The notes: generated by a model from the letters alone, not told the origin. DNA of 23,765 nucleotides from Verrucomicrobia bacterium UBA7008 (GCA_002449695.1 DJXI01000015.1:1-23765), one strand, 5' to 3'; numbered from the stretch's first letter, positions 6,882-14,385 are shown. Made by a program: numbers and translations.

Positions 6882-7567
6882 GCCGCCTCCTTTACATCCG
6901 TTTTTGCGGTAACATTTTGTGACCACAAGTCCGTAAGCTCGATCTTCACGCCGCGCCCGCGCTTCGCGAGCATGTCCAATGTCGCCACGCCGGGATAGGC
7001 GTCGATCACGATCAATTCCTTCTTCGCCCGCCGGATGAACTTGATCAACAGCGACTTCGCATCCCAAAACTGGTTCTGGTAGAAGATGCTCTGCAACGGC
7101 GGTTCCTTGGTCTGAACGAAGAAATCGACCTTCTCCTTCAAATCAACGATTGCCTGATCATGTTGGGCAAGACGGCGATCCATCTTGTCTTCCAACTGGT
7201 TCATGCGCGCATTGACCGAATAGCCTCGCAGCAGATACTCTTTCAGCACACGGGTCGCCCACCGCCTGAACATCACCCCGCGCAAAGACTTTACACGATA
7301 GCCGACGGAAGTGACGACTTCAAGGTTGTAAACGACCTCTGGGCGTCCTTTGGTATTTGTTTGCAAAATATGCAAACAATTCTCTTTGTCCACTTCGCCC
7401 TCTTTGAATGCGTTTGCGATATGGCGACTGATAACCGACCGGTCTCTTTGGAACAGCTCAATCATCTGTTCCTGCGACAACCATACTGTTTCGCCGTCAA
7501 AGCGAACGGAAAGCCTTGTCGTATCGTCTGGCTGATAGACGACAATTTCATTCTCATTCGCTGTCAT
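6878..7567 (-). CDS. RhuM-family protein, C-terminally truncated
   Basis: A 229-aa protein. Residues 5-115 match the RhuM family (TVWLSQEQMIELFQRDRSVISRHI, YNLEVVTSVGYRVKS, FRRWATRVLKEYLLRGY). Residues 120-150 are probably coiled coil. Residues 155-209 (EPPLQSIFYQNQFWDAKSL, then LIVIDAYPGVATLDMLAKR) match residues 169-224 of the next gene. The domain then stops at KTDVKEAA, before the H-x-R/K-x4-D motif kept by the neighbour, so it is cut in mid-domain. The stop overlaps the next start. The name comes from a Salmonella island gene; no biochemical role is known. It is the first gene of the island operon, with an extended -10 promoter upstream. The start at 7567 has only a weak SD. Confidence 0.82.
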   Translation of the reverse strand: MTANENEIVVYQPDDTTRLSVRFDGETVWLSQEQMIELFQRDRSVISRHIANAFKEGEVDKENCLHILQTNTKGRPEVVYNLEVVTSVGYRVKSLRGVMFRRWATRVLKEYLLRGYSVNARMNQLEDKMDRRLAQHDQAIVDLKEKVDFFVQTKEPPLQSIFYQNQFWDAKSLLIKFIRRAKKELIVIDAYPGVATLDMLAKRGRGVKIELTDLWSQNVTAKTDVKEAA

Positions 7568-7590
7568 TTCGCCTTGCCTTTCATGCGGAT

Positions 7591-7599
7591 ATTATACCA
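7591..7599 (-). promoter_or_regulatory. Extended -10 promoter of the defence operon
   Basis: The minus strand reads TGGTATAAT, a perfect -10 hexamer with the extended TGn element, about 24 nt before the rhuM start. No good -35 is visible at 16-18 nt. It sits at the edge of the lower-GC island and would drive rhuM through the unknown gene ending at 278. Confidence 0.6.
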
Positions 7600-7684
7600 A
7601 ATTCTGCGGTCTGGCACATGTCGCAAACGCCGATTTCTGAACGATCGCGAAACGCGCCATCTGATCATTGACGCATTGTGACCG

Positions 7685-10048
7685 TCAAACGCGCCCGGGC
7701 GGGGCGTCGACGTCGAAGAAATCCGCCGTGCGCATGAGGAGCTCGTCGAGCGAACTGACGGTGTGGACGGACGCGGGGATCGAGCGGCGGAACGTCGCGC
7801 CGTAGTTCTTGGTGACGAGGCGCGGATCGGTCACGACCACCACGCCGCGGTCGCGCGTGGAGCGGATGAGGCGGCCGAACCCCTGCCGGAACTTGATGAC
7901 CGCCTCCGGCAGCATGTAGTCGCGGAAGGAGCTGCCGCCCTCGCGGTCGATCTTCTCCGCGCGCGCCTCGATGATCGGCGAGCCGACCTGCGCGAACGGC
8001 AGACGCGCGATCACGACGCAGCTGAGCGCGTCGCCCGCGACGTCCACGCCCTCCCAGAACGACTGCGCGCCGAAGAGCACGACGTGGCCGCGGCCCTTCA
8101 GGGCGCGCGTCATCGACTCGCGCGAGACGCCTTCGCCCTGCACCAGCAGCTCCACGCCCGCCGCCGCGAGCGGCCCGCGCGCCGCCGCCGCGACCGCGTT
8201 CATCATCTCGTAGCTCGTGAAGAGGACGAGCGCGCGGCTGTCGGTCGCGGCAAAAAGATCGCCCAGCAGCGCCGCGAGCGCCGACGCGTAGCCGGCGGGA
8301 TCCGCCGCCGGTTCGGGCAGGCAGTCCGGCGCCAGCACGAGCGCCTGGCGCAGGTAGTCGAACGGCGAGGCCGCGACGAACGCGCGGTAGCGGTCCGCAC
8401 CGCCGGCGGCCGCCGCGTGCGGCGCGGCCGCGCAGAAGCCGAGCCGCCGCGCCGTGTACCTGAAATCGTTGCCGACGCGCAGCGTCGCGGACGAGAGGAC
8501 GACCGAGTCCTTCGGGTCGTAGAGGAGCTCGCGCAGCCGGTCCGCGACCGACAGCGGCGCGGCGACGAGCCGCAGATGCGCCTTGCGCCGCTCCTCCTGC
8601 ACGCGCTCGATCCAGTAGGCGTGCGTCGTCTTGTCGCCTGCCAGGACGAAGTTCGCCTCGTTCGCGAACGCGACGAGACTGTCGGCGACGCCGTTCAGCT
8701 GCGCGGCGAGGTCACCGAGGAAATTGAACTCGCCGTCCGGCGCCGACGTCTCCAGCGCGTCGCGCAGCGCGTGCAGGATGTTGACGAGCGCCGCGAGCTC
8801 GTTTTCAAGGCGCGTCTGGGCGGCGAACAGGTTGTCCTCGTCCCATTCGTCGGCGGTGTAGGGCGTGAAGAGCCCGTGCAGGGAGTAGCTGCGCACGGGC
8901 GCGGACGGCAGCGCGTCCGCGACGGCCTGCACGCGGTAGCGCAGGACGCCGCCGCCCTTCGCGGGCCGCAGGAGGCGCGCGGCGAGATCGAAGATGTCGT
9001 CCGCCGCCGCGACGATGCGCACGACCGCGCCCGACGCATCCTCCATGAGGCGGCGGATGCGCGTGCCCGCCGCGTCGCCCGCGATGATCCCCTTCTGCGC
9101 CTGGCGCTCAATGGACGCGAGCACGCCGCCCGCGCGCGCGCCGCGCCGCCCGCGCCCCTTGCGGATGAGCCGGTTCAGGATGCGCGTCAGCGCCGGCATC
9201 GACAGTTCACAGCTGAGATAGTCCGTCGCGATCGATTCGAGGTTGTGCGCCTCGTCCAGGACGAGCCGGCCGTAGGCGGGCAGGATCGCGCCCGCGCCGC
9301 TCGTCGCCTCGGCGAGGACGAGCGCGTGGTTGGCGATGACGAGGTGCGCCGCCGCCGCGTTCTTGCGCGCGCGGTAGACGAAGCAGCGCGTGTAGTAGGG
9401 GCAGCGCCGGCCGCCGCATTCCTCGCCGGGGCACGTCAGGAGGCTGCGCGGGAGCCCTTCGTACTGATCGAGATCGCCGTCGGGCGTGGACGTGAGCCAG
9501 TCGATGAAGTGCGGCATCTCGTCCTGCTCGGCCTTTTCCATCGTCCAGAAGCCCGCCGCGAAGAAGTCGCCGAGCGCGCGCAGGCAGAGGTAGTTGCCGC
9601 GCCCCTTGAGGAGCGCCGTCCTGAAGTTCGCCGCGTCGTCGCCCAGCACGGCGAGCGCCCGCGGGATGTCGGACTGGATGAGCTGGCTCTGGAGGTTGCG
9701 CGTCGCGGTGGAGATGATGACGGGTGTATCGTTCGTCCACGCCCAGAGGATCGACGGGATCAGGTAGGCGAGCGACTTGCCCACGCCCGTGCCCGCCTCC
9801 ACCATCAGGTGTTCGCGGCCGTTGTAGGCGCGGACGATCGCCTTGAGCATGTCGAGCTGGCCGGGGCGCTCCTCGTAGCCGGGCATCGACCCGAGCGTGC
9901 CGCCGCGCTGCAAGTGGCGGACGGCCGCCTCCGCGTCGAGCTGCGCGCAGTCCTCGTGCGTCGGCAGGTGGCGTCTGGACGCGCCTTCCGCCGTCTCGGG
10001 CAGGAAGTCCGCCCAGTTGGGATTGTCGATGAACGCGGCGGGCGACAT
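7685..10048 (-). CDS. dinG: DinG/XPD-like iron-sulfur ATP-dependent helicase
   Basis: A 787-aa superfamily 2 helicase. Walker A is EAGTGVGKS at 84-92, DEAH is at 265-268, and the C-terminal motor ends with motif VI (QGFGRLIRS). Cysteines C155, C206, C211, C216 and C222 between motifs Ia and II supply the four ligands of the 4Fe-4S cluster found in XPD and DinG enzymes. DinG unwinds DNA 5' to 3' and resolves R-loops and other structures. There is no N-terminal exonuclease domain, and a roughly 55-residue N-terminal lead precedes the Q-like motif. It is the last gene of the rpsB operon, 10 nt after the HIT gene. GC-rich codon use contrasts with the island that starts about 85 bases downstream. 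Confidence 0.93.
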   Translation of the reverse strand: MSPAAFIDNPNWADFLPETAEGASRRHLPTHEDCAQLDAEAAVRHLQRGGTLGSMPGYEERPGQLDMLKAIVRAYNGREHLMVEAGTGVGKSLAYLIPSILWAWTNDTPVIISTATRNLQSQLIQSDIPRALAVLGDDAANFRTALLKGRGNYLCLRALGDFFAAGFWTMEKAEQDEMPHFIDWLTSTPDGDLDQYEGLPRSLLTCPGEECGGRRCPYYTRCFVYRARKNAAAAHLVIANHALVLAEATSGAGAILPAYGRLVLDEAHNLESIATDYLSCELSMPALTRILNRLIRKGRGRRGARAGGVLASIERQAQKGIIAGDAAGTRIRRLMEDASGAVVRIVAAADDIFDLAARLLRPAKGGGVLRYRVQAVADALPSAPVRSYSLHGLFTPYTADEWDEDNLFAAQTRLENELAALVNILHALRDALETSAPDGEFNFLGDLAAQLNGVADSLVAFANEANFVLAGDKTTHAYWIERVQEERRKAHLRLVAAPLSVADRLRELLYDPKDSVVLSSATLRVGNDFRYTARRLGFCAAAPHAAAAGGADRYRAFVAASPFDYLRQALVLAPDCLPEPAADPAGYASALAALLGDLFAATDSRALVLFTSYEMMNAVAAAARGPLAAAGVELLVQGEGVSRESMTRALKGRGHVVLFGAQSFWEGVDVAGDALSCVVIARLPFAQVGSPIIEARAEKIDREGGSSFRDYMLPEAVIKFRQGFGRLIRSTRDRGVVVVTDPRLVTKNYGATFRRSIPASVHTVSSLDELLMRTADFFDVDAPPGRV

Positions 10049-10058
10049 CGCCGTGACG

Positions 10059-10463
10059 TCACGCGAGGCGCACGCGCGCGGCGAGGGCCTTCAGGTGCTC
10101 CCTGTCGCCCGGACGGTTCGCGAACGCGAGCGCGTCGCCGCCCGTGCGCGGCACGATGTGGAAATGGACGTGCCGGACCGTCTGCCCGGCCGCCTCGCCG
10201 TTGTTCTGCAGGATGTTGAAGCCGTCGCACGGCAGCGCCGCCTTGAGGTGCGCGGCGACCTTCTTGACGCGCACGATGATTTCCGCGAGCGTCGCGTCCG
10301 GCGTGTCAAGGAGCCCTTCGCTGTGCACCTTGGGGATGACGAGCGTGTGGCCCTCGCTGAACGGATTGATGTCGAGGTAGGCGACGACAAGCTCGTCCTC
10401 ATAGACCTTGAAGCTCGGAATTTCACCGGCGGCGATCGCGCAGAAAATGCAGTTGTTCTTCAT
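10059..10463 (-). CDS. HIT-family nucleotide hydrolase/transferase
   Basis: A 134-aa histidine-triad protein with the HVHFH motif (H98, H100, H102) followed by IVPR, and N-terminal CIFC (C5, C8) as in the zinc-binding HinT/Hit group. Family members hydrolyse adenosine phosphoramidates or dinucleotide polyphosphates; the substrate is not deducible here. Length is normal for the family. It lies between proB (35 nt upstream) and dinG (10 nt downstream), so it is probably co-transcribed with both. Confidence 0.92.
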   Translation of the reverse strand: MKNNCIFCAIAAGEIPSFKVYEDELVVAYLDINPFSEGHTLVIPKVHSEGLLDTPDATLAEIIVRVKKVAAHLKAALPCDGFNILQNNGEAAGQTVRHVHFHIVPRTGGDALAFANRPGDREHLKALAARVRLA

Positions 10464-10498
10464 GGTGCGGAATCCTTGTTCGAAAGAAAACGTCGCTG

Positions 10499-11257
10499 CT
10501 ACAGAGCGCTGCCGGGGAAGAAGGTGCCGACCGACTTGCCCGCGAGCAGCGGCTGGAGCACCGCCTTGCGGCCGTTGGCGATGTACGTGTCGATGCCGGC
10601 CTGCGTCGCGGCCTTGACCGCCTTGAGCTTGGAATCCATGCCGCCCTTGGAGAGCTTGCCCTTGTCGCCGGCGCGCACGAGCCGGAGGACGTTGCGCATC
10701 GAATCGACGCGGGGAATGCGCCGGCCGTTCGCGTCCAGGAGCCCGTCCACCGTCGTCAGCAGGATGAGCACGTCGGCGCGCACGAGCTTCGCGATCAGGA
10801 ACGACAGCCAGTCGTTGTCACCGAATGTCTTGCCCTTGAGCTCCTCGTCGGCCACCACGTCGTTCTCGTTGATGATGGGCACGATTCCGGCCCGGACGAG
10901 CCGGTCGATCGACTTGCGGACGTTCTGCGCGCGGCGGTGCTCCTCGAAGTCGTCGTGCGTCAGCAGCACCTGGCCGATGCGCACGCCGTCCGCCGCAAAG
11001 AGCCGCTCGTACTCGTAGATGAAGCGCGCCTGGCCGACGGCCGCGCACATCTGGATCTCGTTGACGTTCGTCGGCCGCGCCTGGAGGCCGAGCGCCTCGA
11101 CGCCCGCCGCGACCGCGCCCGACGAGACGAAAACGACTTCGTCGCCCGCCTTGCGCAGCGCGCACAGCTGGGCGACGAGACGACGGAGCGCCGGATAATC
11201 CGGGCGCCCCGTCTTCGCGGCAATCGCATGCGTGCCGACTTTGACGACAATCCGCAT
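10499..11257 (-). CDS. proB: Glutamate 5-kinase lacking the PUA domain
   Basis: A 252-aa amino acid kinase-fold protein that makes glutamyl 5-phosphate, the first step of proline synthesis. Signatures are VVKVGTHAI at the N-terminus, VFVSSGAVAAG, PIINENDVV, FGDNDWLS and LTTVDGLLD. The E. coli enzyme is 367 aa with a C-terminal PUA domain; here the protein ends after the kinase domain, as in several short family members. The start at 11257 shares one base with the tsf stop (TAATG), so translation is coupled. The frame runs open further upstream inside tsf, but that part is not protein-like. The gene after tsf is often pyrH, a member of the same fold, but the motifs here are those of glutamate kinase. 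proA is not in the window. Confidence 0.92.
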   Translation of the reverse strand: MRIVVKVGTHAIAAKTGRPDYPALRRLVAQLCALRKAGDEVVFVSSGAVAAGVEALGLQARPTNVNEIQMCAAVGQARFIYEYERLFAADGVRIGQVLLTHDDFEEHRRAQNVRKSIDRLVRAGIVPIINENDVVADEELKGKTFGDNDWLSFLIAKLVRADVLILLTTVDGLLDANGRRIPRVDSMRNVLRLVRAGDKGKLSKGGMDSKLKAVKAATQAGIDTYIANGRKAVLQPLLAGKSVGTFFPGSAL

Positions 11258-12105
11258 TACGCGCCGAGCTGCATGCGGACGAAGCGCTTGACGGTGATCG
11301 GCGCGCCGCCGCAGTTCTTGGAGACGCCGGCGAGATACTTCTCGACGGTCAGCTCGCCGTCCGCGACGTAGTCCTGCTTCATGAGGCAGACCTGCGTGCA
11401 GTACTTCGCGGCCATTCCCTTCTTGATGCCGACGAGCGCCTGCTCCGGCGGAAGCTTGCCCTTCTGCTCCTTGAGCGCGTTGAGCTTGATCTCCAGCTCC
11501 GCGTCGATCTCGGCCTGCGGCACGTCCTCGGGATTGACGTACTTCGGCGCGTTCGCGGCGATCTGGAGGCAGATCATGTGCGCGGCGTCCGCGAGCTCCG
11601 CCGAGGCGGCGCACTTGTCGCACGGGGTCGCGAGCTCGACCATGACGCCGATCTTGCCGCCCATGTGGATGTAGCCCGACAGGACGCCCGTGCCCTCGAG
11701 CACGTAGCGCTCGCTGCGGCGGATCTTGACGTTCTCGCCCGTCTTCGTCAGGAGCATCTTGTAGTCGTCGCCGAGCGTCGTCTCGATGTCCTTGCCCGCG
11801 AGCGCGACCTGCGCCGCATCGCCGGTGAACTTGATGAACGCCTCGGTCTTGGCGACGAAGTCGGTTTCGCAGTTGACCTCCGCGAGCGCCATCGTCTTCT
11901 TGTCGGCGGCCTCCGCGAGCGCGACGATGCCCTGCTTGGACTCCTTGTCGACGCGCTTGGCGGCGACGGCGAGGCCCTTCTCGCGCAGGTACTTGACCGC
12001 TTCGTCCATGTTGCCGTTCGTGGCGGTCAGCGCTTCCTTGCACGCGCCCATGCCGGCGGCGGTCGCTTCGCGCAGCTGCTTGATCATGTCAATCGTGATA
12101 GCCAT
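11257..12105 (-). CDS. tsf: Elongation factor Ts
   Basis: A 282-aa nucleotide-exchange factor for EF-Tu. The N-terminal UBA-like domain (IDMIKQLREATAAGMGACKE) is followed by the core hallmark CETDFVAKTEAF. The length is typical. SD AAAAGGAAG precedes the ATG at 12105. It follows rpsB, the usual order in bacteria, with a 95-nt gap carrying a hairpin repeat, and its stop overlaps proB by one base. Confidence 0.97.
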   Translation of the reverse strand: MAITIDMIKQLREATAAGMGACKEALTATNGNMDEAVKYLREKGLAVAAKRVDKESKQGIVALAEAADKKTMALAEVNCETDFVAKTEAFIKFTGDAAQVALAGKDIETTLGDDYKMLLTKTGENVKIRRSERYVLEGTGVLSGYIHMGGKIGVMVELATPCDKCAASAELADAAHMICLQIAANAPKYVNPEDVPQAEIDAELEIKLNALKEQKGKLPPEQALVGIKKGMAAKYCTQVCLMKQDYVADGELTVEKYLAGVSKNCGGAPITVKRFVRMQLGA

Positions 12106-12152
12106 GTGATTCTTCCTTTTAAAGTTTTTCGAGGATTCGAGGTTTCTCGAAC

Positions 12153-12182
12153 TCTCGGACTCTAGACATCTAGAATCCGAGA
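12153..12182. repeat. Hairpin repeat between rpsB and tsf
   Basis: An inverted repeat with 13-base arms (TCTCGGACTCTAG and CTAGAATCCGAGA, one G-T type mismatch) and a 4-base loop. Flanking bases repeat GATTCGAGG and ATCCGAGG motifs. It has no T-run, so a strong intrinsic terminator is unlikely. It may slow or tune read-through into tsf, or be a small dispersed repeat. Confidence 0.65.
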
Positions 12183-12200
12183 ATCCGAGGTTCCGCTTGA

Positions 12201-13253
12201 TTACTCGGCGGCCGGCGCGGGCGCTTCGGCGGCGGGTGCTTCGGCGGCCGGGGCGGGCGCCTCGGTGGCGGCGGCGGCGACGGCGGCCTCGGCAACCTTG
12301 ACGGCGGCCTGGCGCTTCGCGGCGAGATCGGCCTTCGCCTTGATCTCGGCGGCTTCCTTGGCGGCGCGCGCGGCGGCCTTGACGCTGGCGGCGACGCCCG
12401 ACTTCTTGGCGGGCGCGCGCTTGGCGGCACCGCCCTCGGACGCGAGCACCTTCGCCTTGCGCTCGGCGCGCGCGGCCTTCTCGCCGGCCTCGCGCTCCTT
12501 GCGGGCGGCCTCGCGCTTGCGGCTCTCCTCGGCGGCCTTGGCGCTGTACTCGTCGTTGGCCGTCTTGATGACCTTGACGAGGCCGTTCATCACGAGCTCG
12601 ATGCCGCGCACGCTGTCGTCGTTGCCGGGGATCGCGTAGTCGATCGGCTCCGGATCGGCGTTCGTGTCGACGATCGCGACGACGGGGATGTGCAGACGGA
12701 CGGCCTCCTTGACGGCGTTCGCCTCGCGCACGCAGTCGATGATGACGACGGCGCCGGGCTGCTCGCCCATGTCGGCGATGCCGGTGAGGTTCTTCTCAAG
12801 CTTGTTCAGCTCGCGGCGGAGCATCGACGCCTCCTGCTTGTGCTCGGACAGCTGCCCGCCGTTCGCCTTGGCGGTCGCCTGGAGCTGGCGCATGCGGCGC
12901 ACGCTGGAGCGGATCGTCTTGGAGTTGGTGAGCGTGCCGCCGAGCCAGCGCTCGGTGATGTAGAACTGGCCGACCGACTCCGCCGCCGTCTTGACGAGCT
13001 CCGACGCCTGCTTCTTGGTGGCGACGAAGAGGATCTTCTTGCCCGCGAGCACGGTGTCGCGGAGGAACTGCGCGGCCTCGTCGAGCATCGCGACGGACTG
13101 CGTCAGGTCGATGATGTGGATTCCGTTGCGCTTGTCGAAGATGTAGCCTTTCATCTTCGGGTTCCAGCGCTTCGTCTGATGGCCGAAGTGAAGTCCGGCG
13201 TCAAACATGTCCTTGAGCGTGATGCCCGTGAGGGCGGATGTCGGCATTTCCAT
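12201..13253 (-). CDS. rpsB: Ribosomal protein S2 with Ala-rich C-terminal extension
   Basis: A 350-aa protein. The S2 core is residues 6-235 (LKDMFDAGLHFGHQTKRWNP, ERWLGGTLTN, and PVVAIVDTNADPEPIDYAIPGNDDS). E. coli S2 is 241 aa. The extra tail, residues 236-350, is first Lys/Arg/Glu/Ala-rich and then an Ala-Pro-Glu run (EAPAPAAEAPAAEAPAPAAE), so it is probably helical and then disordered. SD AAAGGAAAAA precedes the ATG at 13253. It is the first gene of the operon, behind an extended -10 promoter and a leader of about 100 nt. S2 leaders are autoregulated in several phyla; no known motif was recognised here. Confidence 0.97.
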   Translation of the reverse strand: MEMPTSALTGITLKDMFDAGLHFGHQTKRWNPKMKGYIFDKRNGIHIIDLTQSVAMLDEAAQFLRDTVLAGKKILFVATKKQASELVKTAAESVGQFYITERWLGGTLTNSKTIRSSVRRMRQLQATAKANGGQLSEHKQEASMLRRELNKLEKNLTGIADMGEQPGAVVIIDCVREANAVKEAVRLHIPVVAIVDTNADPEPIDYAIPGNDDSVRGIELVMNGLVKVIKTANDEYSAKAAEESRKREAARKEREAGEKAARAERKAKVLASEGGAAKRAPAKKSGVAASVKAAARAAKEAAEIKAKADLAAKRQAAVKVAEAAVAAAATEAPAPAAEAPAAEAPAPAAE

Positions 13254-13283
13254 TTTGTTTTTCCTTTCAATCCAGTTGTCAGA

Positions 13284-13322
13284 TTAATCCGCTTTGGCCG
13301 GGGATGGAGGACCCCTGCTCAT
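13284..13322 (-). CDS. Possible 12-codon leader ORF in the rpsB 5' UTR
   Basis: In the predicted rpsB leader, an ATG at 13322 opens a 12-codon frame (MSRGPPSPAKAD) ending in TAA at 13284-13286, 30 nt before rpsB. It has a Pro-Pro pair and only a weak SD (CAAGGCGAAG). Translation is not supported by anything else. Confidence 0.2.
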   Translation of the reverse strand: MSRGPPSPAKAD

Positions 13323-13359
13323 TCGCTTCGCCTTGCCCACCGTGGACAAAGTGGCGTAT

Positions 13360-13389
13360 AGTATATCATAATCGCCCCCTCCGGCGCAA
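13360..13389 (-). promoter_or_regulatory. rpsB operon promoter
   Basis: On the minus strand, TTGCGC (13389-13384), an 18-nt spacer and TATACT (13365-13360) preceded by TGA form an extended -10 promoter. The transcript would start near 13353, about 100 nt before rpsB. It lies just downstream of the queE stop. Confidence 0.6.
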
Positions 13390-13403
13390 CCCCCTCCGTG
13401 CGC

Positions 13404-13988
13404 TCAGCGGAAGCCGAGGATTTTGTGGAGCTGGACGGAGAGCGACCAGCCGTCGAGCCGGGCGAGGACGCTCTTGGCCGTCGCGAAGTCGATCGCGCCG
13501 TCCCTGTCGCACGGCGAGACGTAGTAGTCGGTCGCGGCGAGGCGCGCGCGCACGGCCGCGCAGAACGCGACCACGTCCTCCGACGACGCGACGACGCGCA
13601 CCTCGTCGGCGCGGGTGAGGGCGAGGCGGTCCGGGTATTCGGCCTTGGGCGAGCAGGCGACGTAGTCGACGAAGGCGAGCCAGTCCGGCTCGCGCGTGCC
13701 GTTCGTCTCGACCGCGATCCAGTACCCTTCGTGCTTGAGCGCGGCGACGAGCTCGGGCATTTCTTCGACGAGCGTCGGTTCGCCGCCCGTCAGGATGACG
13801 CTCTTCGCGCGGAACGTCTTCACCTCGCGCACGAGGTCCGCGAGCGACAGCGTAAAGCGCGCCGTGCGGTCGGTGTCGCACCACGGGCAGGCGAGGTTGC
13901 AGCCGGCGAAGCGGATGAAGATGCACGGCCGCCCCGTGTTGCGTCCCTCGCCCTGAAGCGACTCGAAAATCTCAACCAGATTGTACAT
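13404..13988 (-). CDS. queE: 7-carboxy-7-deazaguanine synthase (radical SAM)
   Basis: A 194-aa protein that converts 6-carboxytetrahydropterin to 7-carboxy-7-deazaguanine in the queuosine/7-deazapurine pathway. The N-terminus YNLVEIFESLQGEG and the cluster motif CNLACPWCDTD (C-x3-C-x2-C) are diagnostic, with the SAM-binding GGEPT motif following. I chose the ATG at 13988 because family members start at this point; an in-frame ATG at 14069 would add 27 unrelated residues, and the SD before 13988 is weak. queC, queD and queF are not in the window. It precedes the rpsB promoter, so it is probably a single-gene unit. Confidence 0.9.
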   Translation of the reverse strand: MYNLVEIFESLQGEGRNTGRPCIFIRFAGCNLACPWCDTDRTARFTLSLADLVREVKTFRAKSVILTGGEPTLVEEMPELVAALKHEGYWIAVETNGTREPDWLAFVDYVACSPKAEYPDRLALTRADEVRVVASSEDVVAFCAAVRARLAATDYYVSPCDRDGAIDFATAKSVLARLDGWSLSVQLHKILGFR

Positions 13989-14100
13989 GACGTGCCGCGC
14001 ACCGTGCGCGTGAATGGTCGGGGCGGCGACATCTGAACCAGAGAGAAAACGCTGCTTTTCTACGACCATCTGATACCGCCCATAAACTCAACACAAAGAG

Positions 14101-14129
14101 AATTTATCATATCGTGCGTTCCAAGTCAA
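14101..14129 (-). promoter_or_regulatory. Possible queE promoter
   Basis: On the minus strand, TTGACT (14129-14124) and TAAATT (14106-14101) are 17 nt apart, and TGA precedes the -10. This gives a leader of about 105 nt to the chosen queE start. No preQ1 riboswitch pattern was recognised in the leader. Confidence 0.4.
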
Positions 14130-14240
14130 TACAGACGAAAGACGTAATCATAGTTTTTCAACGATCTGGAGAATTTTGGCACGGGTCCCATCCGTCTTCT
14201 GCTCGTCGATTTTGCTTTTCAAGGATACGATTGCAAATCA

Positions 14241-14271
14241 CTCTCCGCGTCTCCGCGTCTCCGCGTGAGAC
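14241..14271. repeat. CTCCGCGT tandem repeat
   Basis: Three copies of an 8-base unit (CTCCGCGT) followed by GAGA. The reverse complement resembles the degenerate element at 86-126 (TCTCACGC, then GAG/GCGGAG units). Both are intergenic, which suggests a dispersed simple repeat family. Confidence 0.6.
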
Positions 14272-14385
14272 TTTTCACTCCCTTGCTATGGGATGGTAGT
14301 GGTCGTGTATTATTCAAAATTGCGCAATTTCGTGGGGTTGAAAGATGATGTGCGAGATTTTCTACCCGCCGCGGTCGCACATTCG

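Larger units (their letters stand above)
14089..14385. other. Intergenic region between queE and the glycosyltransferase
   Basis: No gene is supported here. It contains the possible queE promoter (14101-14129), a CGCGGAGA-type repeat (14241-14271), a 14-base palindrome AAATTGCGCAATTT (14317-14330), and a weak dyad GTGCGA/TCGCAC (14350-14380) downstream of the glycosyltransferase stop. No clear intrinsic terminator with a T-run follows that stop. Confidence 0.6.

Noticed and set aside
5904..7067. ORF6N gene starting at 7067
   Set aside because: The extra 62 residues overlap rhuM out of frame and are not protein-like. A strong SD supports 6881.
7668..7688. TTGACG/CGTCAA dyad at the dinG stop as a terminator
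   Set aside because: The stem is only six bases, there is no T-run, and it overlaps the stop codon.
7763..10219. Very long plus-strand frame opposite dinG
   Set aside because: It is an Arg/Ala/Glu-rich antisense shadow of a GC-rich gene, with no motifs; the minus-strand helicase explains the region.
10499..12043. proB read as a 514-aa protein
   Set aside because: The N-terminal 262 residues are an Arg/Gly-rich out-of-frame reading of tsf. The glutamate kinase begins at 11257.
13989..14069. preQ1 riboswitch upstream of queE
   Set aside because: The pathway makes it worth checking, but no preQ1-type stem with an A-rich tail could be recognised in the leader.
14317..14330. AAATTGCGCAATTT palindrome as a terminator
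   Set aside because: It is a perfect palindrome with no room for a loop and no T-tract; more likely a protein-binding site or chance.
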